DNA of 16,404 bases, taken from Acidobacteriota bacterium. Lineage in GTDB: Bacteria > Acidobacteriota > Terriglobia > Terriglobales > Acidobacteriaceae. Positions 1 to 7,855 of the stretch are shown in pieces. The notes beneath the pieces are model-generated. The model worked only from the letters and a program-made list of their open reading frames with translations, made no database searches and had not been told where the DNA came from. The stretch is taken from assembly GCA_021805265.1 (NCBI GenBank), contig JAJZFR010000165.1, positions 1 to 16,404 on the forward strand. Reading direction: 5' to 3'. The stretch's first letter is position 1. Each line of letters begins with the position of its first letter. A program made the position numbers and the translations under genes.

Positions 1-578
1 AGATGATCAGCTATGAGCTTGCGCTGGGGTTGTCGCTGGTGGGGATTGTGTTGCGCACCGGTTCCCTGTCGCTGACCGATATTGTGAAGGTGCAGTCGGT
101 GCACGGAATCGCCTCGTGGAATGTGTTTGGCGGTGGGCAGATCGTCGCGTTTTTCATCTACCTGATGGCGGCGTACGCGGAGACCAATCGCGCTCCGTTT
201 GATCTGCCCGAGGCGGAGACGGAGCTGACGGGCGGGTATCACACGGAGTACAGCTCGATGAAGTTTGCCATGTTTTTCATGGCCGAGTACGGGAACATGA
301 TCACGGTGGGCTGCGTGGCGACGCTGTTGTTTCTGGGCGGGTGGACAAGTCCGTTTGGGGATTTGATTCCGCCGCCGCAGAACATTGTGGTCCACGCACT
401 GGTTCCGATCTTCTGGTTTGTGGCCAAGGTCTTCTTCTTGCTGTTTCTTTATATCTGGGTGCGGGGAACGCTGCCGCGTTTTCGCTATGACCAGTTGATG
501 GGGTTTGGCTGGAAGTTTCTGTTGCCGGTGGCGATGCTGAACATCGTCGGGACGAGCCTGGCGCTGAGTGTGTTCTGA
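1..578 (+). CDS. nuoH: NADH-quinone oxidoreductase subunit H, C-terminal part (5' end outside window)
   Basis: NuoH links the quinone-binding site of complex I to the antiporter-like subunits of the membrane arm. About 191 residues of the C-terminus are visible. The first ATG (position 3) is internal: the reading frame is open to the window edge and the visible part begins at the family's 'MISYELALGLSLVG' helix. The diagnostic acidic loop 'NRAPFDLPEAETEL' is followed by 'GYHTEYSSMKFAMFFMAEY', which is NuoH-specific. Several hydrophobic helices follow, then 'RGTLPRFRYDQLMGFGWK', the usual C-terminal signature, and a TGA stop. It heads the visible part of a plus-strand nuo operon. Downstream there is a gap of about 140 bases where nuoI is often found; nuoJ follows directly. 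Confidence 0.97.
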   Translation, partial: MISYELALGLSLVGIVLRTGSLSLTDIVKVQSVHGIASWNVFGGGQIVAFFIYLMAAYAETNRAPFDLPEAETELTGGYHTEYSSMKFAMFFMAEYGNMITVGCVATLLFLGGWTSPFGDLIPPPQNIVVHALVPIFWFVAKVFFLLFLYIWVRGTLPRFRYDQLMGFGWKFLLPVAMLNIVGTSLALSVF

Positions 579-611
579 GTTAGAATCGGGTCTGGTTTGC
601 GGGCCTGGCAG

Positions 612-708
612 TTTCAGGTTTTGCGGTTCGAGGCTTTGCAGTTCGAGGTCGTGTACTTCGAGGCTGTGTACTTCGAGGCTGTGTACCACGAGGCTGTGTA
701 CTTCGAGG
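612..708 (+). repeat. 15-bp tandem repeat array between nuoH and nuoJ
   Basis: About 6.5 head-to-tail copies of a 15-base unit, best form TTCGAGGCTGTGTAC. Copies start at 612 (degenerate), 627, 642, 657, 672 and 687, with a half copy at 702. Copies 657 and 672 are identical, 687 differs only in its first two bases, and copies decay toward the 5' side, which fits growth by slippage. The last half copy supplies the GAGG (705-708) that is the only Shine-Dalgarno-like sequence before nuoJ. The unit is five codons long, and the frame reads open from a GTG at 568 into nuoJ, giving a repeated R-L-C-T-S peptide if translated. Confidence 0.9.
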
Positions 709-720
709 ATTGATGAATTC

Positions 721-1221
721 ATGCATTTGATTCTGTTTGTGATTTTTGCGGTGTTTGCTCTGGCGGGAGCAGCGAATCTGCTGTTGCAGACGCATCCGAT
801 CAACAGCGCGCTTTCGCTGATTGTGGTGATGAGTTCGCTGGCGGTGCTTTACCTGATGCTGGGGGCGGAGTTTCTGGCAGTGGCGCAGGTCATCGTCTAC
901 GCGGGCGCGATCATGGTGTTGTTCACCTTTGTGGTGATGCTGTTGAATGTGGGCCGCGAGGAGAAGACGCATGGCAGCCGCGCGGCGAAGGTGGTTGGAT
1001 TCCCGGCAGTGGCGGTGTTGCTGGCGATTGTGGCTTCGATTCTGTTGAAGGCGGAGAAGCACTTTGGCGCGGTTTCGCTGTCGGATGGAATTACCACGAC
1101 GGCGGATTTGAGCCGGGTTCTGTTTCGCGATCTGCTGCTTCCCTTCGAGCTGACCTCGGTGCTGATTCTGATTGCAATTCTGGGCGCGGTGGCGCTGGCG
1201 AGAAAGGATAACGGCGCGTGA
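721..1221 (+). CDS. nuoJ: NADH-quinone oxidoreductase subunit J
   Basis: NuoJ (ND6 homologue) is a small membrane subunit at the quinone end of the complex I membrane arm. The 166-residue protein is nearly all hydrophobic helices. It contains the conserved third helix 'GAEFLAVAQVIVYAGAIMVL' (with its pi-bulge region) followed by 'FTFVVMLLN'. The length is normal for the short NuoJ type. I chose the ATG at 721 because residue 1 then begins the first membrane helix (MHLILFVIFAVFAL) and GAGG lies 12 bases upstream. The same frame runs open back to a GTG at 568 through the 15-bp repeat array. That would add a 51-residue Arg/Cys/Ser-rich extension unlike any NuoJ, so I do not include it. The stop overlaps the nuoK start by one base (TGATG). 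Confidence 0.95.
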   Translation: MHLILFVIFAVFALAGAANLLLQTHPINSALSLIVVMSSLAVLYLMLGAEFLAVAQVIVYAGAIMVLFTFVVMLLNVGREEKTHGSRAAKVVGFPAVAVLLAIVASILLKAEKHFGAVSLSDGITTTADLSRVLFRDLLLPFELTSVLILIAILGAVALARKDNGA

Positions 1222-1532
1222 TGAACGGGATGGTTCCGAGTTCGTGGTATCTGCTGCTGAGCGCTCTGCTGTTCACGATGGGCGTGGTGGGCTTTCTGAT
1301 CAAGCGCAGCCTGATTACGGTGTTCATGTCGATCGAGCTGATGCTGAATGCGGTGAATCTTACGTTTGTGACCTTTGCCCATGAATGGCATGCGGTGAAG
1401 GGGCAGATTTTTGTCTTCTTTGTGATGATGGTGGCGGCGGCTGAGGCTGCCGTGGGACTGGCGATCCTCATTGCGATCTTCCGGGCACGGGGAACGCTCA
1501 ACGTGGACCAGATCGACCGGATGAAGCTATGA
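1221..1532 (+). CDS. nuoK: NADH-quinone oxidoreductase subunit K
   Basis: NuoK (ND4L homologue) is a three-helix membrane subunit next to the antiporter-like subunits and contributes to the central proton path. At 103 residues it has the usual length. The two membrane glutamates of the family are visible: Glu39 in 'FMSIELMLNAVNL' and Glu75 in 'VAAAEAAVGLAI', equivalent to Glu36 and Glu72 in E. coli. The ATG at 1221 overlaps the nuoJ stop by one base. A GTG directly before it (1218) is a possible start because AAAGGA at 1203-1208 is then 9 bases away; this changes the protein by one residue. The 3' end overlaps nuoL by four bases (ATGA). Confidence 0.96.
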   Translation: MNGMVPSSWYLLLSALLFTMGVVGFLIKRSLITVFMSIELMLNAVNLTFVTFAHEWHAVKGQIFVFFVMMVAAAEAAVGLAILIAIFRARGTLNVDQIDRMKL

Positions 1533-3478
1533 ACGCACCGATGCTTTTTTTGCCACTGATTCCGCTGCTTCCCCTGATTGGTTTCGCAGTGAACGGGCTG
1601 CTGGGCAGTCGGCTGCCCAAGGCTGTGGTCTCGACGATTGCGCTCGTGTTTCCGCTGGCGTCGTTTGGGCTGGTGGCTCATGCGGCGTGGCTGGTGCGGC
1701 TGGGGTTGGCTCTGCCGGTGATCGAGGAGAATGCGCCGACGTGGATAGTTGCTGGTGCGCTGCATTTTTCCTTTGCGTTGGCGCTGGACCAGTTGACGCT
1801 GGTGATGCTGCTGGTGATTACCGGGGTCGGGTTCCTGATCCATCTGTATTCGGTCGGGTACATGAGCCACGAGGATGGGTACTGGCGCTACTTCGCGTAT
1901 CTGAATTTGTTCCTGTTCTTCATGACGGTGTTGGTGCTGGCGGGGAACTTCCTGCTGATGTTTGTGGGTTGGGAGGGAGTGGGGCTGGCGTCGTATCTGC
2001 TGATCGGCTTCTACTATGAGCGGAAGTCGGCGGGGGACGCGGGGCGCAAGGCATTTGTGGTGAACCGTATTGGCGACTTCGGATTTCTGGTGGGGATGTT
2101 TCTGCTGCTGGGGCAGTTTGGCACACTGAGCTTCGGGGAAATCGGCGCCAATCTGGCGGCGCATCCGGCCCTCGAAGGCGGAGTGTTGACGGCGATTGCG
2201 CTGTGCCTGGTGGTGGGGGCGACGGGCAAGAGCGCGCAGATACCGCTGTATATATGGCTGCCGGATGCGATGGAGGGTCCGACGCCGGTGTCGGCGCTGA
2301 TCCACGCGGCGACGATGGTGACGGCGGGCGTGTACATGATTGCGCGGACGCACGCGATCTTTGACCGGTCTCCTGTTGCGCTGATGGTGGTGGCGGGGAT
2401 TGGGGCGGCGACGGCGTTTTTTGCGGCGACGGTGGGGCTGGTGCAGACGGACATCAAACGGGTGCTTGCCTACTCGACGATCTCGCAGCTTGGGTACATG
2501 TTTCTGGGCTGCGGCGTGGCGGCTTATTCCGCAGCGGTCTTTCACCTGATGACACATGCGTTCTTCAAGGCGCTGCTTTTCCTGGCGGCCGGCTCGGTGA
2601 TACACGGACTGGGCGGGGAGCAGGACCTGCGCCGGATGGGCGGATTGCGGAAGCAGATGCCGGTGACCTTCTGGACGATGACGGCGGGGGTTTTCGCGAT
2701 TGCCGGGTTCTTTCCGTTTGCCGGATTTTTCTCGAAGGACGCGATTCTGTACGCGGCATTTCTGCAGGGGACGGCAGGCAAGGCGTTCTGGTTTGTCGGC
2801 CTGGTGACGGCGCTGCTGACCAGCGTGTACATGTTCCGGCTGTGGTATCTGGCGTTCTTTGGCGAGTCGCGGGCGGAGGACAAGCACCATCCTGCGCACG
2901 AGAGTCCGTGGATCATGCTGACGCCGCTGGTGATCCTGGCGTTGCTGTCGGTGGGTGGGGGCTGGATCGGAATCGACCGCTTCGCTGGATTTCTGGCGCC
3001 AGTGGTGGGCGAGGGGCCTGCTGCGCAGGCGGGCAGCGCGCAGCTTGAGCTTGGGTTGAGCGTGGTGGCGGTTCTGGTAGCCGCGCTGGGGTGGTTTGTG
3101 GCCGACCGCTACTACCGGCGCAGCCCGGAGAAACCGGCTGCGGTGGCGGCATCGGTACCTCTGCTCTACTCGACGCTGGTTCACAAGTACCGGATCGATG
3201 AGTTGTACGACGGTGCAATTGTGAAGCCGGTGCTGATGGTGTCGCGCTACGTGCTGGGCTGGGTGGGCGAAGGGGTCCTGGTACGCGGCTCGGCGTGGGT
3301 TGCGGCGGGGGTGGTGTCGCTGACGGGCGAAGGCCTGCGTCGATGGCAATCGGGGAATCTGCGCTCGTATGCCGGATGGCTGGCGGCGGGAGCGGCGATG
3401 GTGCTGCTGTTTGTGCTGGCTGGGATACTGTTCGGCGCGCATGGAGTGGGATTTTCAATGAATTGGGCGGGACGCTGA
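1529..3478 (+). CDS. nuoL: NADH-quinone oxidoreductase subunit L
   Basis: NuoL (ND5 homologue) is the distal antiporter-like proton pump of complex I and carries the long lateral helix. The protein has 649 residues, within the family range. Key residues are visible: Glu149 in 'VGWEGVGLASYLLIGFYY', Lys234 in 'ATGKSAQIPLYIWLPDAMEG', His259 in 'LIHAATMVTAGVY', and the second-half lysine Lys347 in 'HAFFKALLFLAAGSVIH'. Arg/Gly-rich 'GGLRKQMPVTFW' and 'AGFFPFAGFFSKDAI' follow, as in other NuoL. The C-terminal part after about residue 440 is more variable and contains the lateral helix region and a final membrane anchor. The start overlaps the nuoK stop by four bases and the stop overlaps the nuoM start by one, suggesting coupled translation. 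Confidence 0.97.
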   Translation: MNAPMLFLPLIPLLPLIGFAVNGLLGSRLPKAVVSTIALVFPLASFGLVAHAAWLVRLGLALPVIEENAPTWIVAGALHFSFALALDQLTLVMLLVITGVGFLIHLYSVGYMSHEDGYWRYFAYLNLFLFFMTVLVLAGNFLLMFVGWEGVGLASYLLIGFYYERKSAGDAGRKAFVVNRIGDFGFLVGMFLLLGQFGTLSFGEIGANLAAHPALEGGVLTAIALCLVVGATGKSAQIPLYIWLPDAMEGPTPVSALIHAATMVTAGVYMIARTHAIFDRSPVALMVVAGIGAATAFFAATVGLVQTDIKRVLAYSTISQLGYMFLGCGVAAYSAAVFHLMTHAFFKALLFLAAGSVIHGLGGEQDLRRMGGLRKQMPVTFWTMTAGVFAIAGFFPFAGFFSKDAILYAAFLQGTAGKAFWFVGLVTALLTSVYMFRLWYLAFFGESRAEDKHHPAHESPWIMLTPLVILALLSVGGGWIGIDRFAGFLAPVVGEGPAAQAGSAQLELGLSVVAVLVAALGWFVADRYYRRSPEKPAAVAASVPLLYSTLVHKYRIDELYDGAIVKPVLMVSRYVLGWVGEGVLVRGSAWVAAGVVSLTGEGLRRWQSGNLRSYAGWLAAGAAMVLLFVLAGILFGAHGVGFSMNWAGR

Positions 3479-5064
3479 TGGGGATGGATGGCATCATTGT
3501 AAGTTTGATTCTGGCGACGCCGCTGGTGGGTGCGGCGGTGATTCTGCTGCTGCCGGAGCGCGGCAAGCTGGCCGCGTGGGCGGCACTTTTTGTATCGCTG
3601 CTGACGTTCTTGCTGACGCTGCACCTGCCCGCGCATTTTGTACCGGGGCAGAGTGGATTTCAGTTTGAAGAGACGGCGCCATGGCTGGCGAATCCGCTGA
3701 TTCGCTACCATGTTGGCGTGGATGGGCTTTCGCTGTGGCTGGTGGTGCTGGTGGGGCTGCTGGCGCCGGTGGGGGTGGTGGCGAGCTGGCACTCGGTGCG
3801 GGAGCGGAGCAAAGTATTTTATGCGCTCTTCCTGGTGCAGCAGACGGCGATGGTGGGGGTGTTTGTCTCGCTTGACCTGATGCTCTACTACGGGTTCTGG
3901 GAGTTGTCGCTGATCCCGATGGCGATCCTGATCGCGATGTATGGGCGGAACCAGACTGAAGGCGGCGGAGCACATGCGGCGCTGCGGTTTTTCCTGTACA
4001 CCTTTATTTCGTCCGCGCCGCTGCTGGTGGCGCTCTTGTGGCTGTATGCGCGGGTGGGCAGCTTTGACTATGCAGTGCTGCGCGGGGCGATTGCCACGGG
4101 CGCGCTGCCGGCAGGACCGCTGTGCTGGGTTTCGCTGGCGTTCCTGGTTGCCTTTGCGGTGAAGGTGCCGGTGCTGGGCGCGCATGGCTGGCTGGCGGAT
4201 ACCTTTGCCGAGGCTCCGGTGGCGATGGGGATGGTGGTTGCGGGGAAACTGGGGCTGTACTCGCTGATCCGGTTCCATGTGGGGCTGTTCCCGGTTCAGG
4301 CGCGCGAGGCTGCTCCGTGGATGATTGGGCTGGCTGCGATCGGCATTCTGTATGGGGCGCTGCTGGCGCTGGTGCAGAAGGATTTCTGGCGGCTGCTGGC
4401 CTATGGAACGCTGAGCAGCCTGAGCTTCTGTACGCTGGGCATCTACGGGTTTACACTCACGGGCCTCGATGGCGCGCTGTTGCAGACGGTGAACGAAGGG
4501 ATTGTGGGCGGGGCGCTGTTTGTGATGCTTGGGTTCCTGTATGAGCGCTACGGGACGAGCCAGATCGGGCAGTACGGCGGGGTGGCGCGGAAGGCTCCGG
4601 TGCTGGCGACGCTGTTTGTGATGACCGGCCTGGCGCTGGCTGGATTGCCGCTGCTGAATGGGTTTGTGGGCGAGTTTCTGGTGCTGTCGAGCACGTTTAC
4701 CGGGGTGAACAAGGGCTGGGCTGTGGCGGCGACGGCGGGAGTGATCCTGAGCGCGGCGTACGTGCTGCAACTGGTGCAGAAGGTGTTCCTGGGCGAGCAG
4801 TCGGCGATGGTGGCCGGGCAGCTTTCCCCGCCGGTTTCGCAGCAAGGTTTTCCATCGGGAGCGCGGGATTTGCGCGGCGGGGAGAAGCTGGTGCTGGTTG
4901 CGCTGGTTGCGCTGATGGTTGCGCTGGGAGTAGCGCCGAACACGTGGCTGGAGGCGATGGAGCCAGGATTGAAGGCAGCGGCGAGTGTGGCGAATCCTTT
5001 GAAGACGCCCGCAGCAAGCCCGGCGATGAAGGCCGGAGCGAACGGCATGGGAGGCAAGCGATGA
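3478..5064 (+). CDS. nuoM: NADH-quinone oxidoreductase subunit M
   Basis: NuoM (ND4 homologue) is the second antiporter-like proton pump of complex I. From the ATG at 3478 the product is 528 residues. Conserved features are Glu142 in 'YYGFWELSLIPMAILI', Lys229 in 'AVKVPVLGAHGWLADTFAEA' with His236, and 'LLALVQKDFWRLLAYGTLSS'. The same frame is open further 5' inside nuoL, but that part is Gly/Arg-rich shadow sequence. Starting at 3478 gives the expected N-terminal helix (GIIVSLILATPLVGAAVILLLPE) and the TGATG overlap with nuoL. The ATG at 3484 is an equally plausible start two codons later. Residues from about 500 on (Ala/Lys/Gly-rich) are a loose tail. Confidence 0.96.
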   Translation: MGMDGIIVSLILATPLVGAAVILLLPERGKLAAWAALFVSLLTFLLTLHLPAHFVPGQSGFQFEETAPWLANPLIRYHVGVDGLSLWLVVLVGLLAPVGVVASWHSVRERSKVFYALFLVQQTAMVGVFVSLDLMLYYGFWELSLIPMAILIAMYGRNQTEGGGAHAALRFFLYTFISSAPLLVALLWLYARVGSFDYAVLRGAIATGALPAGPLCWVSLAFLVAFAVKVPVLGAHGWLADTFAEAPVAMGMVVAGKLGLYSLIRFHVGLFPVQAREAAPWMIGLAAIGILYGALLALVQKDFWRLLAYGTLSSLSFCTLGIYGFTLTGLDGALLQTVNEGIVGGALFVMLGFLYERYGTSQIGQYGGVARKAPVLATLFVMTGLALAGLPLLNGFVGEFLVLSSTFTGVNKGWAVAATAGVILSAAYVLQLVQKVFLGEQSAMVAGQLSPPVSQQGFPSGARDLRGGEKLVLVALVALMVALGVAPNTWLEAMEPGLKAAASVANPLKTPAASPAMKAGANGMGGKR

Positions 5065-6521
5065 CGCCGGATGTGTTGCGAATTCTGCCCGAGGTAGTGC
5101 TGACGGTGACCGGTGTGCTGGTGATGCTGGCGGATGCCTCGATGGCGCGGGCTGCGTCGCGGCGGTCGCTGGGATGGCTCGCGGCGCTGGGGGTGGTGGG
5201 AGCGTTGTGCGCGAGTGTGTGGCAGCTTGCGCTGCCTGCCGGGACGGCGTTCTACAACACGGTGCAGACGGACGCGTTTTCGGTGTTCTTTCATGTGGTG
5301 GTGTGCGGGATCGTGCTGGCGGCGGTGCTGCTTTCAATCGATACGCTGCCCGCAGACCAGCATCACCTGGGCGAGTACTTTGCGCTGATGGTGTTTGGGG
5401 CGGTGGGCATGTGCCTGCTGAGTTCGGCGGTCGAGCTGCTGGTGGTATTTATCGCGCTGGAGATTTCGTCGATTTCGACCTATGTTCTGGCGGGCTACCG
5501 GAAGCAGACGGCCAAGGGGCCAGAGGCGGCGATCAAGTATTTCCTGCTGGGATCGTTTGCGACGGGATTTCTGTTGTATGGCATCGCGATGATCTTTGGC
5601 GCGACGGGGACGACGCAGATCACGGAGATTGCCAGCCTGATTCCGGCTGCTCGGTCGCACTCTCTGGTGCTGCTTTCCTTTGCGCTGCTGATGGTTGGTG
5701 TGCTGTTCAAGGTGTCTGCCGCGCCGTTTCACGTGTGGACCCCGGATGTGTATGAGGGCGCGCCGTCGCCGGTGGTTGCGCTGATGAGCACGGCACCGAA
5801 GGCGGGGGCGTTTGCGGTGCTGATCCGGCTGCTGTATGGCGCGTATCCGACGCTGCACACCATCTGGCTGCCGCTGTTGTGGATGGTGGCCGTGCTGTCG
5901 ATGACGGTGGGCAACCTGGCTGCGCTGCGGCAGACGAATGTGAAGCGGATGCTTGCCTACTCGTCGATTGCGCACGCCGGCTATCTGCTGGCAGCGTTCG
6001 CCGGAGTCGGCCTTCAGGGGATTGCGGCGGCGAGCTTTTATGTGGCGGCTTACGCGGCGATGAATGTGGGCATCTTTGCGCTGATTACCGTGGCTGGCGG
6101 GTATGAGGAGAAACGTGCGCTGATCGGGGATTTTCGCGGGCTGGTCTATCGCTCGCCGCTGGTGGGCGGGCTGATGCTGTTCTTCCTGATTTCTCTTGTC
6201 GGGATTCCCTTTACCGGGGGATTCTTCGCCAAGTTCTACTCCTTTTCGACGGCGATGCAGGGGGGCGCGGGCTGGCTGGTGTTGATCGGCCTGGTGAACT
6301 CGGGCGTAGCGGCGGCGTACTATCTACGGTTTGCGCTGAGCGTGGCGCGGCCTGCGGCCTCGGGTACGCACGCTGGCGAGACGCCGCGGCTGGGCCTGGC
6401 GGTTTCGCTGGCTGTCGGCCTGGCTGCGATTGCGACGCTGGCGCTGGGCATCCTGCCGGGGCATGTGCTGGATGCGGCTCATGCGGCCGCGCAGAGCTTT
6501 GCGGCGATCAGCGGATTTTGA
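5061..6521 (+). CDS. nuoN: NADH-quinone oxidoreductase subunit N
   Basis: NuoN (ND2 homologue) is the third antiporter-like proton pump of complex I and sits nearest NuoK. The product is 486 residues, the normal length. Visible landmarks are Glu134 in 'FIALEISSISTYVLAGY', Lys217 in 'LFKVSAAPFHVWTPDVYEGA', and 'RQTNVKRMLAYSSIAHAGYL' near the middle. The later 'GIPFTGGFFAKFYSF' is the family's second-half lysine region. The ATG at 5061 overlaps the nuoM stop by four bases and has GGGAGG at 5049-5054, six bases upstream, the best ribosome binding site in the operon. This is the last nuo gene: a gap of about 100 bases and a new promoter follow. I see no clear terminator hairpin after it. Confidence 0.97.
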   Translation: MTPDVLRILPEVVLTVTGVLVMLADASMARAASRRSLGWLAALGVVGALCASVWQLALPAGTAFYNTVQTDAFSVFFHVVVCGIVLAAVLLSIDTLPADQHHLGEYFALMVFGAVGMCLLSSAVELLVVFIALEISSISTYVLAGYRKQTAKGPEAAIKYFLLGSFATGFLLYGIAMIFGATGTTQITEIASLIPAARSHSLVLLSFALLMVGVLFKVSAAPFHVWTPDVYEGAPSPVVALMSTAPKAGAFAVLIRLLYGAYPTLHTIWLPLLWMVAVLSMTVGNLAALRQTNVKRMLAYSSIAHAGYLLAAFAGVGLQGIAAASFYVAAYAAMNVGIFALITVAGGYEEKRALIGDFRGLVYRSPLVGGLMLFFLISLVGIPFTGGFFAKFYSFSTAMQGGAGWLVLIGLVNSGVAAAYYLRFALSVARPAASGTHAGETPRLGLAVSLAVGLAAIATLALGILPGHVLDAAHAAAQSFAAISGF

Positions 6522-6561
6522 GGATTCTGAGCCTCGCCGCTTGCTTGTTCGCAATTCGGCG

Positions 6562-6619
6562 TTGACCGCAGGAATGTCGAAGCGGTATATCTTCCCTGTG
6601 CGCGAGCCTGCGCGGAGGG
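6562..6619 (+). promoter_or_regulatory. Candidate sigma-70 promoter and strong RBS for the GH172-like gene
   Basis: TTGACC at 6562-6567 and TATATC at 6586-6591 are separated by 18 bases, a reasonable sigma-70-type pair in an otherwise GC-rich gap. GGAGGG at 6614-6619 lies six bases before the GTG at 6626 and fixes that start codon. The arrangement suggests the gene is transcribed separately from the nuo operon. It is a pattern match only. Confidence 0.45.
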
Positions 6620-6625
6620 TGCGTT

Positions 6626-7855
6626 GTGGAGAAGAGTGACGGGGAGAAGAACCTGCCGGACCGGCGGCGGATGTTGGCTGGCCTGGCGGCTGGAGCGGGG
6701 CTGTTTGGCCTGGCGGCCACGCCTGCAACGGGCCAGATGGGTTCGTGGGCTGCCTACCATGTGGATCAAATGGAGAAGCAGGCTACGGAGGAGTTTCTGT
6801 TTTCTCAGGCTCGGCTGAAGAGCTATCGCGCACGGCGGTCGGCGAGCTGGGATCGCACGGGCGGCAACGACGACTCGGTGCCGATCGAGGCTGGCGGCGA
6901 AGCGGTGCTGCTGGATGTGCATGGGGCGGGGGTGGTGACGCATCTGTGGTTCACCATCAACTCGCAGGACGCGCACCACCTGAAGAATCTGGTGTTGCGG
7001 GCGTGGTGGGAGGACGAAGCGACGCCTTCGGTCGAGGTTCCGATCGGGGATTTCTTCGGGCTGGGTCTGGGCGAGTATTTTGTGTATCAGTCAGAGTTCC
7101 TGGTAGTTGCGCCGGTGAAGGCGCTGAACGCGTATTTCAAGATGCCGTTTGCCACGTCGGCACGGATGACGCTGACCAATGAAGGGGCTGCTCGGACGGA
7201 CAGCCTCTACTTTGCGGTGGATTATGTACTTCTGCATTCCCTGCCGGAGGGGTTGGGACGATTTCACGCGCAGTATCGCCAGGCTGCGCCGTGCAAGGCG
7301 GAGATCGACAACTGGACGAACGAATACTCGCTTGAGGTGAATGGCCGGAAGAACCTGAGCGGCGCGGGCAATTACGTATTTCTGGAGGCTGCGGGACGGG
7401 GCCACCTGATCGGAGTAACGCAGGCGGTGCTGCAGAACCAGGATGGCTGGTTCGGCGAAGGCGACGACATGATTTTCATCGACGGCGACAAGCATCCGAC
7501 GATCCAGGGGACGGGCACGGAAGATTATTACAACGGGGCATGGGACTTCCACGCGGAGCCGTTTGCGAATCAGCGGGAGGGCGCGCCGCTGATCGTGAAT
7601 GCGCAGAAGATCGGCGGCCGGTATTGCCTGTATCGGTGGCATACGGAAAGCCCGATCGCGTTTGAGAAATCGATTCGGGTGACGATGGAGCACGGGCACG
7701 CCAACCATCGTGCGGACGATTTTTTCACCGTGGCGTACTGGTACCAGACGGAGCCGCACGTCGAGTTCCCTGCCCTGCCCAGGGCGGCGGAGCGGATACC
7801 GCGAATTTATGCGGTGGGCGGTGCGGGGGCTTTCGAGCAGTTTCACAGTAACTAG
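6626..7855 (+). CDS. Tat-exported DUF2961 / glycoside hydrolase family 172-like protein
   Basis: The product is 409 residues from a GTG start set by GGAGGG six bases upstream. The N-terminus has a twin-arginine signal: Arg13-Arg14-Arg15-Met-Leu, then a weak hydrophobic stretch ending near 'ATPATGQ' (about residue 36), so a folded, periplasmic or extracellular enzyme is likely. The body matches DUF2961: 'WDRTGGNDDSVPIEAG', 'GAGVVTHLWFTINS', 'PIGDFFGLGLGEY', 'GEGDDMIFIDGD' and the hallmark 'GTGTEDYYNGAWDF'. DUF2961 founded CAZy family GH172, whose studied member acts on difructose dianhydride I or alpha-D-fructofuranosides (and related arabinofuranosides). Two glutamates 21 residues apart, Glu278 (GEGDD) and Glu299 (GTEDY), are the candidate catalytic pair. 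No sugar transporter, sensor or other carbohydrate gene is adjacent, so the substrate cannot be named. Confidence 0.85.
   Translation: MEKSDGEKNLPDRRRMLAGLAAGAGLFGLAATPATGQMGSWAAYHVDQMEKQATEEFLFSQARLKSYRARRSASWDRTGGNDDSVPIEAGGEAVLLDVHGAGVVTHLWFTINSQDAHHLKNLVLRAWWEDEATPSVEVPIGDFFGLGLGEYFVYQSEFLVVAPVKALNAYFKMPFATSARMTLTNEGAARTDSLYFAVDYVLLHSLPEGLGRFHAQYRQAAPCKAEIDNWTNEYSLEVNGRKNLSGAGNYVFLEAAGRGHLIGVTQAVLQNQDGWFGEGDDMIFIDGDKHPTIQGTGTEDYYNGAWDFHAEPFANQREGAPLIVNAQKIGGRYCLYRWHTESPIAFEKSIRVTMEHGHANHRADDFFTVAYWYQTEPHVEFPALPRAAERIPRIYAVGGAGAFEQFHSN

Noticed and set aside
581..586. TAGAAT as a -10 box for an internal nuoJ promoter
   Set aside because: No acceptable -35 lies 16-18 bases upstream, and the surrounding genes look like one operon.
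568..720. 51-residue N-terminal extension of NuoJ made of R-L-C-T-S repeats
   Set aside because: The frame is open, but the extension would put Cys/Arg repeats before a membrane helix and no NuoJ I know has this; the ATG at 721 has its own SD-like sequence.
1091..3442. 783-codon open frame on the minus strand opposite nuoJ, nuoK and nuoL
   Set aside because: Its product is dominated by His, Arg, Gln and Pro with no domain, and it is the mirror of three clear nuo genes. Long antisense frames arise in GC-rich genes that avoid TTA, CTA and TCA codons.
3247..5337. 696-codon minus-strand frame opposite nuoM and nuoN
   Set aside because: Same Arg/His/Gln/Pro-rich composition and no motifs; the plus-strand nuoM is unmistakable.
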